Below are positions 27,252 to 36,028 of a DNA stretch of 64,000 bases, piece by piece. The notes under the pieces were generated by a model, which was given only the letters and a program-made list of their open reading frames with translations, made no database searches and was not told where the DNA came from. Source of the DNA: Cupriavidus taiwanensis (GTDB taxonomy: Bacteria > Pseudomonadota > Gammaproteobacteria > Burkholderiales > Burkholderiaceae); NCBI RefSeq assembly GCF_900250115.1, contig NZ_LT984803.1, positions 248,001 to 312,000 of the forward strand, written 5' to 3'. Position numbers and translations under genes: made by a program. Positions within the stretch are counted from its first letter, which is position 1; each line of letters starts with the position of its first letter.

Positions 27252-27893
27252 ATGAACGCGCATACCCAGGTACTTTCCATCGCCGGCCCCGTCGGCGCGA
27301 TCGACGTTTCGGTGGACCTGCCGCAAGGCGAGCCGCGAGGCCTGGCGCTGGTGGCGCATCCGCATCCGCTGTTTGGCGGCACCAAGGACAACAAGGTCGC
27401 GCAGACGCTGGCGCGCGCCTTCGTGCAGCTGGGCTATGCCACCGTGCGCCCCAACTTCCGCGGCGTCGGCGCGACCGCCGGCGAGCATGACAACGGCATC
27501 GGCGAACAGGACGACCTGCTCGCCGTGGCGGCCTGGATGCGCGGGCAGACCGCGTGGTCGGCGCAGGCCGCGACGCTGCCGCTGGCGCTGGGCGGGTTCT
27601 CGTTCGGCAGCTTCGTCAGCACCCATGTGGCGCGCCGCCTGGCCGAAGCCGGCACCCCGGTGCAGCGCCTGGTGCTGGTGGGCACCGCCGCCAGCCGCTG
27701 GGAGGTGGCGCAGGTGCCGGCCGACACCATCGTGATCCATGGCGAACAGGACGACACCGTGCCGCTGGCCAGCGTATTCGACTGGGCCCGCCCGCAGGAG
27801 TTGCCGGTGATCGTGATCCCCGGCGCCGACCATTTCTTTCACCGCAAGCTGCACCTGATCAAGCAGCTCGTCGTCAATGCGTGGGACCGGTAA
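27252..27893 (+). CDS. Alpha/beta hydrolase (dienelactone-hydrolase-like)
   Basis: A 213-residue cytosolic hydrolase. It has the HPHPLFGGTKDNKV oxyanion region near 37-49, the nucleophile elbow GFSFGS with Ser117, an acidic residue in IHGEQDDTVP, and the terminal His in GADHFFH. The HPHPxxGG opening is typical of a widespread bacterial family of small esterase-like proteins of unknown physiological substrate. It lies between the ferredoxin gene and dacC on the same strand. Confidence 0.85.
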   Translation: MNAHTQVLSIAGPVGAIDVSVDLPQGEPRGLALVAHPHPLFGGTKDNKVAQTLARAFVQLGYATVRPNFRGVGATAGEHDNGIGEQDDLLAVAAWMRGQTAWSAQAATLPLALGGFSFGSFVSTHVARRLAEAGTPVQRLVLVGTAASRWEVAQVPADTIVIHGEQDDTVPLASVFDWARPQELPVIVIPGADHFFHRKLHLIKQLVVNAWDR

Positions 27894-27956
27894 GGCCGGC
27901 ACGCCCGCCATCCCGGAACTTCCCGCGCCACCTTCTTACTGTCGGAAAACAGAAAC

Positions 27957-29156
27957 ATGCTGAATCGAGCCACGACACGCCTTTCGTTCGCCTTTGCTCC
28001 CGCTGCCATCGCTACCGCCATCGTGCTGGCGACCGCGCCCGCCGCCGTGCTGGCGCAGGGCGTGCCGACGCCGCAGGTCGCAGCCAAGTCGTGGATGCTG
28101 TATGACGTCACCAGCGGCCAGGCCCTGGCCTCGCAGAACGCCGACGCGCGCATCGAGCCGGCCTCGCTGACCAAGCTGATGACCGCCTACCTGGCGTTCG
28201 AGGCACTCAAGGAAAAGCGCCTGACGCTGGACCAGGCGGTGGTGCCGACCAACCTGGTGCTCAAGGTCAAAAGCGACGAGTCGCGCATGTTCATCGAGCC
28301 CAACAAGCCGGTCACGGTGCAGGACCTGCTGCTGGGCCTGATCGTGCAGTCGGGCAACGACGCCGCGCTGGCGCTGGCCGAGGCCGTCGGCGGCTCGGAA
28401 GAGGGCTTCGTCGCGATGATGAACCGCGAGGCCCAGCGCATGGGCATGAAGAACACCCACTTCACCAATACCGACGGCATCCCCGACCCCAACCACTACA
28501 CCACCGCGGTCGACCTGGCGACGCTGACCACGCGCCTGATCAAGGACTTCCCCGAGTACTACAGCATGTACTCGCAGAAGGAGTTCACCTATAACAAGAT
28601 CAGGCAGCCCAACCGCAACCGCCTGCTGTACATCGACTCGACCGTCGACGGCGTCAAGACCGGCCACACCAAGTCCGCCGGCTATTGCCTGATCTCGTCG
28701 GCCAAGCGGCCGCTGGCCAACGTGCCGGACGGCTCGCGCCGCCTGATCTCGATCGTGATCGGCACCACCACCGAACAGGTGCGCACCCAGGAAAGCCTGA
28801 AGATCCTCAACTATGGCTTCCAGTTCTTCGACACCCTGCGCCTGTATGACAAGGGCCAGGTGCTGGCCACGCCGGACATCTACAAGGGCAAGAGCGGCAC
28901 GGTCAAGATCGGCGTGCAGAACGAGACCTTCGTCACCGTGCCGAAGGGCACCGGCGGGCGCCTGAAGCCGGTGCTGGAGCGCCAGGAACTGCTGATCGCG
29001 CCGATCTCGGCGGGCCAGCAGGTGGGCATGGTCAAGCTGATGGACGGCAACAACAAGGTGGCCGAATTCCCGGTGGTGGCGCTGGAAGAAGTGCCCGAGG
29101 CCGGCTTCTTCGGCCGCCTGTGGGACACCATCCGCCTGTGGTTCAAGCGCAAGTGA
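27957..29156 (+). CDS. dacC: D-alanyl-D-alanine carboxypeptidase (PBP5/6 type)
   Basis: A 399-residue penicillin-binding protein that trims the terminal D-Ala from peptidoglycan pentapeptides. It has a signal peptide (about 1-34, ending AVLAQ). The three active-site motifs are all present: SLTK at 70-73, SGN at 132-134 and KTG at 234-236. A C-terminal beta-rich domain is followed by an amphipathic helix with FFGRLWDTIRLWFKRK, which anchors the protein to the inner membrane. Length matches the family. Confidence 0.95.
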   Translation: MLNRATTRLSFAFAPAAIATAIVLATAPAAVLAQGVPTPQVAAKSWMLYDVTSGQALASQNADARIEPASLTKLMTAYLAFEALKEKRLTLDQAVVPTNLVLKVKSDESRMFIEPNKPVTVQDLLLGLIVQSGNDAALALAEAVGGSEEGFVAMMNREAQRMGMKNTHFTNTDGIPDPNHYTTAVDLATLTTRLIKDFPEYYSMYSQKEFTYNKIRQPNRNRLLYIDSTVDGVKTGHTKSAGYCLISSAKRPLANVPDGSRRLISIVIGTTTEQVRTQESLKILNYGFQFFDTLRLYDKGQVLATPDIYKGKSGTVKIGVQNETFVTVPKGTGGRLKPVLERQELLIAPISAGQQVGMVKLMDGNNKVAEFPVVALEEVPEAGFFGRLWDTIRLWFKRK

Positions 29157-29217
29157 CCTGAATGCGCGCGAGCCGGTGCGCCCCGCCGCGCGCCGGCCTT
29201 GCGCCGGAGAATCCGAG

Positions 29218-29526
29218 ATGACGACCGACAACCAAGGCAGCGGCAACAAGCCCGGCGAGATCCCGCCGGAGCAGTCGCTGATCGAATACCCGAGCCATTT
29301 CCCGATCAAGGTGATGGGCGCGATGCAGGACGGCTTCGCCGAAGCCATCGTCACGCTGGTGCAGCAGTTCGATCCGGACTTCCACGCCGGCAAGATGGAA
29401 ATGCGCCCGTCGAGCAAGGGCAACTACCTGGGCCTGACCGTGACGGTATGGGTGACCAGCCGCGAGCAGCTCGATGACCTGTACCGGGCGCTGACTTCGC
29501 ATCCGATGGTGAAGGTGGTGCTGTAA
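29218..29526 (+). CDS. DUF493 family protein (YbeD-like)
   Basis: A 102-residue cytosolic protein with the ACT-like DUF493 fold: IEYPSHFPIKVMG, then SSKGNYLGLTVTVWVTSREQLDDLYRAL (SSKGNYLGLTVTV, WVTSREQLDDLYRAL). I chose the ATG at 29218, preceded by CCGGAGAATCCGAG. The family is commonly found between a D-alanyl-D-alanine carboxypeptidase gene and lipB-lipA. The dacC neighbour is here, but lipB and lipA are not; rlmI follows instead, after two inverted repeats. Confidence 0.85.
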   Translation: MTTDNQGSGNKPGEIPPEQSLIEYPSHFPIKVMGAMQDGFAEAIVTLVQQFDPDFHAGKMEMRPSSKGNYLGLTVTVWVTSREQLDDLYRALTSHPMVKVVL

Positions 29527-29563
29527 GCAGCAATGCTGTAGGACTTTCTCACCCGTATTGTTT

Positions 29564-29605
29564 GCTCCCCTCTCCCGCATGCGGGAGAGGGGCCGGGGAG
29601 AGGGC
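29564..29605. repeat. Palindromic intergenic repeat, copy 5 (extended form)
   Basis: Begins GCTCCCCTCTCCCGCATG and ends CCGGGGAGAGGGC. It is inverted relative to copy 6, 42 bases further on. Confidence 0.82.
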
Positions 29606-29647
29606 AGGCGCTGGCATACCGACACGCGTCACTTCGTCTGAAATTCC

Positions 29648-29691
29648 GGCCCTCTCCCCCAACCCCTCGCCCGCCAGCGGGAGAGGGGAGC
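29648..29691. repeat. Palindromic intergenic repeat, copy 6 (extended form)
   Basis: Begins GGCCCTCTCCCCCAACCCC and ends GCGGGAGAGGGGAGC. Together with copy 5 it fills the gap between the DUF493 gene and rlmI. Confidence 0.82.
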
Positions 29692-29746
29692 TTCGCCGCA
29701 GCGTGCAAAACACCGCGGCTTCGGCAAGTTTCTTCCCCATACCAAC

Positions 29747-30943
29747 ATGAACACCATCACCCTGAAACCCGGCAAGGAAAAATCCCTGCTGCGCCGCCAC
29801 CCGTGGATCTATGCCACCGGCATCGCCACCACCGAAGGCCGCTGCGAGCCGGGTGCCACCGTGATCGTGCGCGCCGCCGACGGCCGTTTCCTGGCCAAGG
29901 CCGCCTACAGCCCCGAATCGCAGATCCGCGCGCGGGTGTGGACCTTCGACGAGAACGAGCCGGTCGACCACGCCCTGTTCAAGCGCCGCGTGGCCGCAGC
30001 CATTGCCTACCGGCGCCAGTGGGTGCGCGACAGCGACGCGCTGCGGCTGATCTTCGGCGAATCGGACCGGCTGCCCGGCCTGATCGTCGACTACTACGGC
30101 AACGGCGCCGCCGGCCAGCTGGTGTGCCAGTTCAACTCGGCCGGCGTCGAGCACTGGAAGGCCGCGATCGTGCAGGCGCTGGTCAAGGAGACCGGCTGCC
30201 CCAACGTCTATGAGCGTTCCGACGCCGCGGTGCGCCAGCGCGAGGGGCTCGAGCTGGTGACCGGCGTGCTCGCCGGCGCCGAGCCCGATCCGGCGCTGTC
30301 GGTGACCGAGCATGGCGTGCGCTATTACGTCGACGTGCGCAACGGCCACAAGACCGGCTTCTATGTCGACCAGCGCGACAACCGCAAGCTGGTCGGCGAC
30401 CTCGCCGAAGGGCGCGAGGTGCTGAACTGCTTCTGCTATACCGGCGGCTTCTCGCTGGCCGCGCTGCGCGGTGGCGCCAAGGCTGTGACGTCGATCGATT
30501 CGTCGGGCGAGGCGCTGAAGATCGCCGCGGGCAACGTCACGCTGAACGGCTTCGATGCGCAGCGCGCGAGCTGGCTCGACGCCGACGTGTTCAAGTCGCT
30601 GCGCGAATTCCGCGCCGAGGGCCGCCAGTTCGACCTGATCGTGCTGGACCCGCCCAAGTTCGCGCCGTCGGCCCAGCATATCGACCGCGCCGCGCGCGCC
30701 TACAAGGAGATCAACCTGGTCGGCACGCAGCTGCTGCGGCCGGGCGGGCTGCTGTTCACGTACTCGTGCTCGGGCGCGATCAGCATGGAGCTGTTCCAGA
30801 AGATCGTCGCCGGCGCGGTGACCGATGCGCGGGCGGACGCGCGCATCCTGCGCAGGCTGTCGGCCGGCACGGATCATCCGATGCTGGCGGCGTTCCCGGA
30901 AGGGGAATACCTGAAGGGCTTGCTGCTGGAAAAGGTGGCCTGA
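29747..30943 (+). CDS. rlmI: 23S rRNA (cytosine) methyltransferase RlmI-like
   Basis: A 398-residue SAM-dependent RNA methyltransferase. An N-terminal PUA domain (about 1-75, with LKPGKEKSLLRRHPWIY) precedes the RlmI/RlmK middle domain and the Rossmann methyltransferase domain. Motifs are NCFCYTGGFSLAAL for SAM binding, the DPPKF motif, and FTYSCSGAIS carrying a Cys. In E. coli RlmI makes m5C1962 of 23S rRNA. The ribosome-binding site is weak. It is preceded by paired repeats and followed by copy 7. Confidence 0.88.
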   Translation: MNTITLKPGKEKSLLRRHPWIYATGIATTEGRCEPGATVIVRAADGRFLAKAAYSPESQIRARVWTFDENEPVDHALFKRRVAAAIAYRRQWVRDSDALRLIFGESDRLPGLIVDYYGNGAAGQLVCQFNSAGVEHWKAAIVQALVKETGCPNVYERSDAAVRQREGLELVTGVLAGAEPDPALSVTEHGVRYYVDVRNGHKTGFYVDQRDNRKLVGDLAEGREVLNCFCYTGGFSLAALRGGAKAVTSIDSSGEALKIAAGNVTLNGFDAQRASWLDADVFKSLREFRAEGRQFDLIVLDPPKFAPSAQHIDRAARAYKEINLVGTQLLRPGGLLFTYSCSGAISMELFQKIVAGAVTDARADARILRRLSAGTDHPMLAAFPEGEYLKGLLLEKVA

Positions 30944-30989
30944 CGCCAAGGCCGACGAACGGCGATGTCCTATGCAGACCGCTTGTTTT

Positions 30990-31021
30990 CTCCCCTCTCC
31001 CGCTTCGCGGGAGAGGGGAGC
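30990..31021. repeat. Palindromic intergenic repeat, copy 7
   Basis: CTCCCCTCTCCCGC, loop TTC, then GCGGGAGAGGGGAG, between the convergent rlmI and helicase genes. It may also act as a hairpin terminator, although no T run follows. Confidence 0.82.
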
Positions 31022-31042
31022 CAGCCAGCGCCCGTCTGACAT

Positions 31043-33151
31043 TCACCGCCACATATTCCGCATCCGACTGGCCAGATCCACCGGCGCCAGCGCGGGCCTG
31101 ACCGGCCCTTCCCCCGGCATCGGCGGCGGCGGCCACGAGCGGCTGTAGAAGTTCGGCATCACCCGGTTCGGCAAAAACCGCGTGCGCGACGCATACACAT
31201 GCCGGTCGCCGAAGCCCACCTGCTGGTGCACGTAGAACCGCTGCGGCACGATCACGTCGAGGTGGTCCCTGGCCCGCGTCATCGCCACGTACAGCAGCCG
31301 CCGCTCTTCCTCGATCTCTTCGGTGGTGCCCGTGGCCAGGTCGCTCGGCATGCAGCCGTCGACGGCATTCAGCACGTACACCGCCTTCCACTCCTGGCCC
31401 TTGGCCGAATGGATGGTCGACAGGATCAGGTAGTCCTCGTCGCGCGACGGCACGCCGGATTCATCGCTGGAGGCACTGGGCGGGTCCAGCGTCAGCTCGG
31501 TCAGGAAGCGCTCGCGCGCGCCATAGGTGGCGGCGATGCGCTCCAGCTGCTGCAGGTCGGCCTGGCGCGCGGGCGCATCGTCATGCAGGCGCTCGAGGTG
31601 CGGCGTGTACCAGGCCAGCACCTGCTCGAATTCCGACGGCCACGGCGAGGCCGGCGACATCAGCACGCGGGCCAGCCCCAGCAGGTCTGCCCACGCAGGC
31701 GCCGCGGCCGGCGGCGGCTCGAATTCCTGCAGCGAGAACAGCGGCTCGGTCGCCAGCGCCATGGCATCGAGCACGCGCGCCGCGGTCTTGGGGCCGATGC
31801 CGGGCAGCAGCTGCAGCGTGCGGAAGCCGGCAATGCGGTCGCGCGGGTTTTCCAGCCAGCGCACCACCGCCAGCACGTCCTTGACGTGGGTCGATTCCAG
31901 GAACTTGAGGCCGCCGAACTTCACGAACGGGATATTGCGCCGCGCCAGCTCGATCTCGACCTGCGCGCTGTGGTCGGCGGCGCGGAACAGCACCGCCTGC
32001 GCCATCAGCGTGAGGCCGGCCTCGCGCCGCGCCAGCACCTGTTCGACCACGAAGCGGGCCTGGTCGGCCTCATCGTTGACCACGATCACGCCCGGTTTCT
32101 CGGCCGACTGGCGCTCGGACCACAGGTCCTTGGTGTAGCGCTCGGCCGCGAGCCCGATCACCGCGTTGGCGGCCTGCAGGATCGGCTGGGTCGAGCGGTA
32201 GTTCTGCGACAACGTGACCTGCTGCGCCGGCGGCGTGAACTGCGCGGGGAAATCGAGGATATTGCGCACGGTGGCGCCGCGGAAGGCGTAGATCGACTGG
32301 GCGTCGTCGCCGACCACGGTCAGGCCGCGGCCGTCGGGCCGCAGCGCCAGCAGGATCGACGCCTGCAGCGCGTTGGTGTCCTGGTATTCGTCTACCAGGA
32401 TATGGTCGAAGCGCGCGCCCATGTCGTGCGCGATGGCGGGCTCGGCCATGGCCTGCGCCCAGTACAGCAGCAGGTCGTCGTAGTCGAGCACGTGCTGCTT
32501 CTGCTTGGCCTCGACATAGCCGGCGAACAGCGTGCGCAGCGCGTCGGCCCACATCGCATAGCGGGGGAACTGCTGCCTGAGCACGTCTTCCAGCGGCGCC
32601 TGGGTGTTGACCACGCGCGAATAGATCGACAGGCAGGTTTCTTTCTTCGGGAAGCGGCTGGCGGTCTCGGACAGGCCCAGGTCGTGGCGCACCACGTGCA
32701 TCAGGTCGGCGGCATCGCCGCGGTCGCTGATGGTGAAGGCGGGCGCCAGGCCCAGGGTCTCGGCATATTCGCGCAGCAGCCGCGCGCCGATGGCGTGGAA
32801 GGTGCCGGACCACTGCAGCGCCGCGCGCCCCGCGCCGGTGCTGGTGCCGAGCGCCTGGTCGACGATGCGCTCGACGCGCCGGCCCATCTCGGCGGCGGCG
32901 CGCCGCGAGAACGTGAGCAGCAGGATGCGGCGCGGATCGGCGCCGCCCAGCACCAGGCGCGCGACCCGGTGCGCCAGCGTGTTGGTCTTGCCCGAGCCGG
33001 CGCCGGCAATGATCAGCAGCGGCGCCTCGCTGCCGTGCTCGACCGCGGCGCGCTGCTCAGGATTGAGCCGGGACAGGTAGGCGGGGAGCGCTTCGGCGTC
33101 GGGTGCGGTGGCTGCGGCGGCTGCGGCAGCGGGGGCAAGGTCCAGGGTCAC
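31043..33151 (-). CDS. UvrD/Rep-family ATP-dependent DNA helicase
   Basis: A superfamily 1 3'-5' helicase of about 702 residues. Motifs in order: LNPEQRAAVEHG (Q motif), GAGSGKTNTLAHRVA (Walker A), LVDEYQDTN (Walker B), GDDAQSIYAFRGA, QNYRST, TIHSAKGQEW and YVAMTRARDHL. Such enzymes unwind DNA in repair and recombination. An open frame extends to 33274, but a perfect LexA box (33193-33208) lies inside that extension. I therefore place the start at a GTG at 33151, just ahead of the low-complexity Ala stretch. The exact start remains uncertain. The SOS box indicates damage induction. Confidence 0.88.
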   Translation of the reverse strand: MTLDLAPAAAAAAATAPDAEALPAYLSRLNPEQRAAVEHGSEAPLLIIAGAGSGKTNTLAHRVARLVLGGADPRRILLLTFSRRAAAEMGRRVERIVDQALGTSTGAGRAALQWSGTFHAIGARLLREYAETLGLAPAFTISDRGDAADLMHVVRHDLGLSETASRFPKKETCLSIYSRVVNTQAPLEDVLRQQFPRYAMWADALRTLFAGYVEAKQKQHVLDYDDLLLYWAQAMAEPAIAHDMGARFDHILVDEYQDTNALQASILLALRPDGRGLTVVGDDAQSIYAFRGATVRNILDFPAQFTPPAQQVTLSQNYRSTQPILQAANAVIGLAAERYTKDLWSERQSAEKPGVIVVNDEADQARFVVEQVLARREAGLTLMAQAVLFRAADHSAQVEIELARRNIPFVKFGGLKFLESTHVKDVLAVVRWLENPRDRIAGFRTLQLLPGIGPKTAARVLDAMALATEPLFSLQEFEPPPAAAPAWADLLGLARVLMSPASPWPSEFEQVLAWYTPHLERLHDDAPARQADLQQLERIAATYGARERFLTELTLDPPSASSDESGVPSRDEDYLILSTIHSAKGQEWKAVYVLNAVDGCMPSDLATGTTEEIEEERRLLYVAMTRARDHLDVIVPQRFYVHQQVGFGDRHVYASRTRFLPNRVMPNFYSRSWPPPPMPGEGPVRPALAPVDLASRMRNMWR

Positions 33152-33192
33152 GGGCGGGGCGGGCGGAAGCGCTTGGAAAAGACTGGCGCCAA

Positions 33193-33208
33193 CTGTATAT
33201 CCATACAG
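33193..33208 (-). promoter_or_regulatory. LexA (SOS) box upstream of the helicase gene
   Basis: CTGTATATCCATACAG matches the beta/gammaproteobacterial LexA consensus CTGT-N8-ACAG exactly, with an A/T-rich core. It lies about 42 bases upstream of the chosen helicase start. Confidence 0.82.
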
Positions 33209-33250
33209 CCCGCGGGCGCAACCCGCCGCGCGCAGGATCGCGCCGTCCAA

Positions 33251-33283
33251 CGACAAAAGGTGCTCGATGAGCACCTTTTGTCG
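33251..33283 (-). terminator. Rho-independent terminator, possibly bidirectional
   Basis: A perfect 14-base stem CGACAAAAGGTGCT / AGCACCTTTTGTCG with a 5-base loop lies between the TlpA-like gene and the SOS box. The A and T runs are inside the stem. It mainly serves the leftward thioredoxin-like genes. Confidence 0.8.
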
Positions 33284-33308
33284 TCAGATCGCGGCGGCGG
33301 CCGCGGCG

Positions 33309-33845
33309 TTATGCGGCCGACTTTGCCAGCGCGCCGTCGAGCAGCTTGTGCAGCGCGTCCCACTCGGGCTCGCCGACGTAGCGCTTGAGGATGCGACCTT
33401 CCTTGTCGATCACGAAGGTGGTCGGCGTCAGTCCCACATTGCCGAAGGCCTTGGCCGCGCTGCCGTCGGAGTCCATCGCCACCTTGAACGGCAGCGCGCG
33501 GGTCTTGGCGAAGTTCATCACGTACATGGGCGGGTCGTAGTTCATCGCCACCGCGACGAACTCCAGCCCCTTGCCCTTGAACTGCTCGTAGGTCTTGACC
33601 ATGTCCGGCATCTCCTTGATGCAGGTGGCGCAGCTGGTGGCCCAGAAGTTGACCAGGTAGACCTTGCCCTTGAGGTCGGCGGTGCTGACCTTTTCGCCGG
33701 ACAGCAGCGTGAAGGTGGCGGCCGGCGCGGTACCGGACGGCGACAGCGCGCGGTAGCCGAACCAGCCCAGCAGCGCCAGCACCACCACGGCGGCGACGAT
33801 GGGCCAGGGCTTGCGGGAGGGCTTGGAGGCGGGAGTAGTGGTCAT
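33309..33845 (-). CDS. TlpA/ResA-like membrane-anchored thiol-disulfide oxidoreductase
   Basis: A 178-residue periplasmic thioredoxin-fold protein anchored by an N-terminal membrane span (about 14-30). The active-site motif is CATC (Cys72, Cys75) in NFWATSCATCIKEMP. The cis-Pro loop is GLTPTTFVID. The Ser before the first Cys replaces the usual Trp. Relatives reduce disulfides in apocytochromes or other exported proteins. I chose the ATG at 33845; the upstream frame is out-of-frame sequence of the neighbouring gene. It sits 133 bases downstream of a second thioredoxin-like gene. Confidence 0.88.
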   Translation of the reverse strand: MTTTPASKPSRKPWPIVAAVVVLALLGWFGYRALSPSGTAPAATFTLLSGEKVSTADLKGKVYLVNFWATSCATCIKEMPDMVKTYEQFKGKGLEFVAVAMNYDPPMYVMNFAKTRALPFKVAMDSDGSAAKAFGNVGLTPTTFVIDKEGRILKRYVGEPEWDALHKLLDGALAKSAA

Positions 33846-33978
33846 GGGAATCCGGCTGGGCCGCTTCGTTAGTGCAGGGAGGGACCGGCAGGTCCGGTCA
33901 GCAGTGGGACATTCTAATGCGGCAGGCGTTCGCGCGCTGTGCGCCACCGCCTTGCGCGCCTGCGCTGGAACCGTTCCG

Positions 33979-34491
33979 TCACTTGCGCGCGGCGACGGCG
34001 GCGCGCGCCTGCGCCAGCGCCTGTTCCAGGTAGGCGCCATAGAAGTCGGGCTGCATGCCGCGCAGCGGGCTGGCGGCGGCGCGGCCCTGGCGATCCAGGA
34101 ACAGCACCGTCGGCGCCACCCTGATCTGGTGCGCGCGGGCCCAGGCGCGCGCGGTGGTGTGGCTGCCATCGGCATCGCGCAGCGGCGTGTCGGCGCTCAT
34201 GTCGAGTTCGCGCACGGCGATCTCGCCGGCGGCGGCCTGCGGGCCCAGGTAGTTGCGGCGCACCGCATCGCAATAGCCGCAGCCCGGCATCGACACCAGC
34301 ACCACCAGCGGCTCGCCGCGGCGCGCGGCGTCGGCGCCGTGGGCGGCGAGGTCAGTCGCCGGCGGCAGGTGCGGCGAGCTGGCGGCGAACACCTTGGCCA
34401 TGGCGGCCATGGCGGTCAGCAGCGCGCCCGCGGCCAGCCCCTGCAGGCAGGTGCGGGCGGCGGCGGCGCAGTCGAGGCGGGAGGCGGGCAT
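33979..34491 (-). CDS. Exported thioredoxin-fold protein with CGYC motif
   Basis: A 170-residue protein with a hydrophobic N-terminal signal or anchor (about 15-37). The thioredoxin-like core has VLVSMPGCGYCDAVRRNYLGP, read as VLVSMPGCGYC and DAVRRNYLGP (Cys71, Cys74), and the cis-Pro loop IRVAPTVLFLDRQG. It resembles SoxW/DsbE-like or thioredoxin_2-like proteins that handle disulfides in the periplasm. It lies directly upstream of the TlpA-like gene on the same strand, so the two may serve the same pathway. Confidence 0.78.
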   Translation of the reverse strand: MPASRLDCAAAARTCLQGLAAGALLTAMAAMAKVFAASSPHLPPATDLAAHGADAARRGEPLVVLVSMPGCGYCDAVRRNYLGPQAAAGEIAVRELDMSADTPLRDADGSHTTARAWARAHQIRVAPTVLFLDRQGRAAASPLRGMQPDFYGAYLEQALAQARAAVAARK

Positions 34492-34625
34492 GGCGGATGT
34501 GGGGGCAGCGGAGGCGGCGCGGCAAGCACTGGCGCGCCGCTTCCGGGATAATACCGGTTTCCGCGCGCCGGCGACTCGCGCCCGCGCGCGCCGATCCCGG
34601 CCTGTCCTTCCGCCCCGTTTCGCCC

Positions 34626-35228
34626 ATGCGCCACGTGCCGCCCCCGCCGAGCCCTGTTGCCGCGCCCCGCTGGTCCCTGAAATGCTGCGCCGTGCTGCTC
34701 GCGCTGGCCCTGTGCGCCTGTTCGCCGCGCTATGACTGGCGCACCATCCAGTCGGGCGAGGGCGGCTACGCCGCGCTCTATCCCGGCAAGCCCACCAGCG
34801 CCGCGCGCGACGTGGCCATCGCCGGGCGCAAGCTGCCGATGACGATGGAGGCCGCGCGCATCGACGACACGCTTTTCGCCGTGGGCGTGGTGACCCTGCC
34901 CGCCGACGACGAAGCGCTGCGGCGCGAGGCCCTGGCGGCGATGCAGGCCGGCCTGCTGGCCAACCTGGGCACGCTGTCGGGGGAGGCGCGCACGCGGCCG
35001 GTCACGATCATGAGCGCCGACCGGCCGGGCCGTGCGCTCGCCGGCCTGGAACTGCAGGCCAGCGGCGTGTCGCCGCGGGACCAGTCGCCGCGCCGGCTCA
35101 GCGCGCGGCTGGTGGCGGTGGGCACGCGCGCGTTCCAGGCGGTGGTGCTGGAGTCCGGCGCGGCCGCGCGCGACGCGCGCCAGGCCGAGCAGGTGGAGCA
35201 GTTCCTGGACGGGTTCCACCCGTTCTGA
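34626..35228 (+). CDS. Predicted lipoprotein of unknown function
   Basis: A 200-residue protein with a lipoprotein signal: a basic N-terminus, a hydrophobic run and the lipobox LCAC (cleavage before the Cys of CSPRYDW). The mature part begins with a YAALYPGKPTSAARDV segment and is probably a beta-sandwich domain of the type seen in small Burkholderiales lipoproteins. No catalytic motif is visible. It is divergent from the thioredoxin-like genes and precedes a LysE-type exporter gene. Function unknown. Confidence 0.75.
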   Translation: MRHVPPPPSPVAAPRWSLKCCAVLLALALCACSPRYDWRTIQSGEGGYAALYPGKPTSAARDVAIAGRKLPMTMEAARIDDTLFAVGVVTLPADDEALRREALAAMQAGLLANLGTLSGEARTRPVTIMSADRPGRALAGLELQASGVSPRDQSPRRLSARLVAVGTRAFQAVVLESGAAARDARQAEQVEQFLDGFHPF

Positions 35229-35309
35229 GCGCCGCGGCGCCTGAGCGAAGTACAGATGCCGGCGGGGCGATGCGCCGCCCGGCATGGTTGCAGTCAAAGG
35301 AGAATCGAA

Positions 35310-35951
35310 ATGCGTTGGGAAGTCTGGTTGGCCTATTTCGCCGCGTGCTGGGTGATCGCCGTGTCGCCGGGATCGGGCGCGGTGCTGTCGATGAGCCATG
35401 GCCTGTCGTACGGGTTGCGCAGGACCACCACCACCATCTTCGGCCTGCAGGCCGGCCTGGTGATCGTGCTGCTGGTGGCCGGCGGCGGGCTCGGCGCGCT
35501 GTTGCTGGCCTCGGAGCAGGCCTTCCTGGCGGTCAAGACCATCGGCGCGCTGTACCTGATCTATCTCGGCATCCAGCAATGGCGCGCACGCGTGGAAGTG
35601 GATGCCGCGCACGACGGCGGCCCGGCGCGCGTGGCCGTGATGAGCCGGCGCCGGCGCTTCGCCACCGGCTTGCTGACCAACGTGACCAATCCCAAGGGCA
35701 TCATCTTCATGGTCGCGGTGCTGCCGCAGTTCATCGACCCGAACCGGCCGCTGGCGCCGCAGCTGGCGATCCTGGCAGTCACCATGTGTGGCGTCGACCT
35801 GGTGGTGATGCATGGCTACGCGCTGCTGGCGTCGCGCATGCAGGGCCTGTTCCGCAATGCCCGCGCGGTGCTGTGGCAGAACCGGTTTTTCGGCAGCGTG
35901 CTGATGGCGGTGGGCGCGGCGCTGTTCTTCGTGCGCCGGCAGCACGCCTGA
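35310..35951 (+). CDS. LysE/RhtB-family amino acid exporter
   Basis: A 213-residue inner-membrane protein with five to six hydrophobic segments. Conserved family features are the N-terminal SPGSGAVLSMSHGLSYG region near residues 20-36 and the TNVTNPKGIIFMVAVLPQFI segment near 125-145. RhtB-family proteins export amino acids such as homoserine, threonine or leucine. The ATG follows AAAGGAGAATCGA. The substrate cannot be deduced from sequence. Confidence 0.88.
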   Translation: MRWEVWLAYFAACWVIAVSPGSGAVLSMSHGLSYGLRRTTTTIFGLQAGLVIVLLVAGGGLGALLLASEQAFLAVKTIGALYLIYLGIQQWRARVEVDAAHDGGPARVAVMSRRRRFATGLLTNVTNPKGIIFMVAVLPQFIDPNRPLAPQLAILAVTMCGVDLVVMHGYALLASRMQGLFRNARAVLWQNRFFGSVLMAVGAALFFVRRQHA

Positions 35952-36028
35952 CCGGCGCGGCATCCGCACTGGCGTGCGCGGGCGGGGTTTGCTTCAATGA
36001 GGAGGAAGCCACGCCTTGGAGACCGCGC

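Noticed and set aside
31199..33388. A 729-codon plus-strand frame opposite the helicase
   Set aside because: The minus strand has a complete set of helicase motifs; the plus frame is low-complexity shadow sequence.
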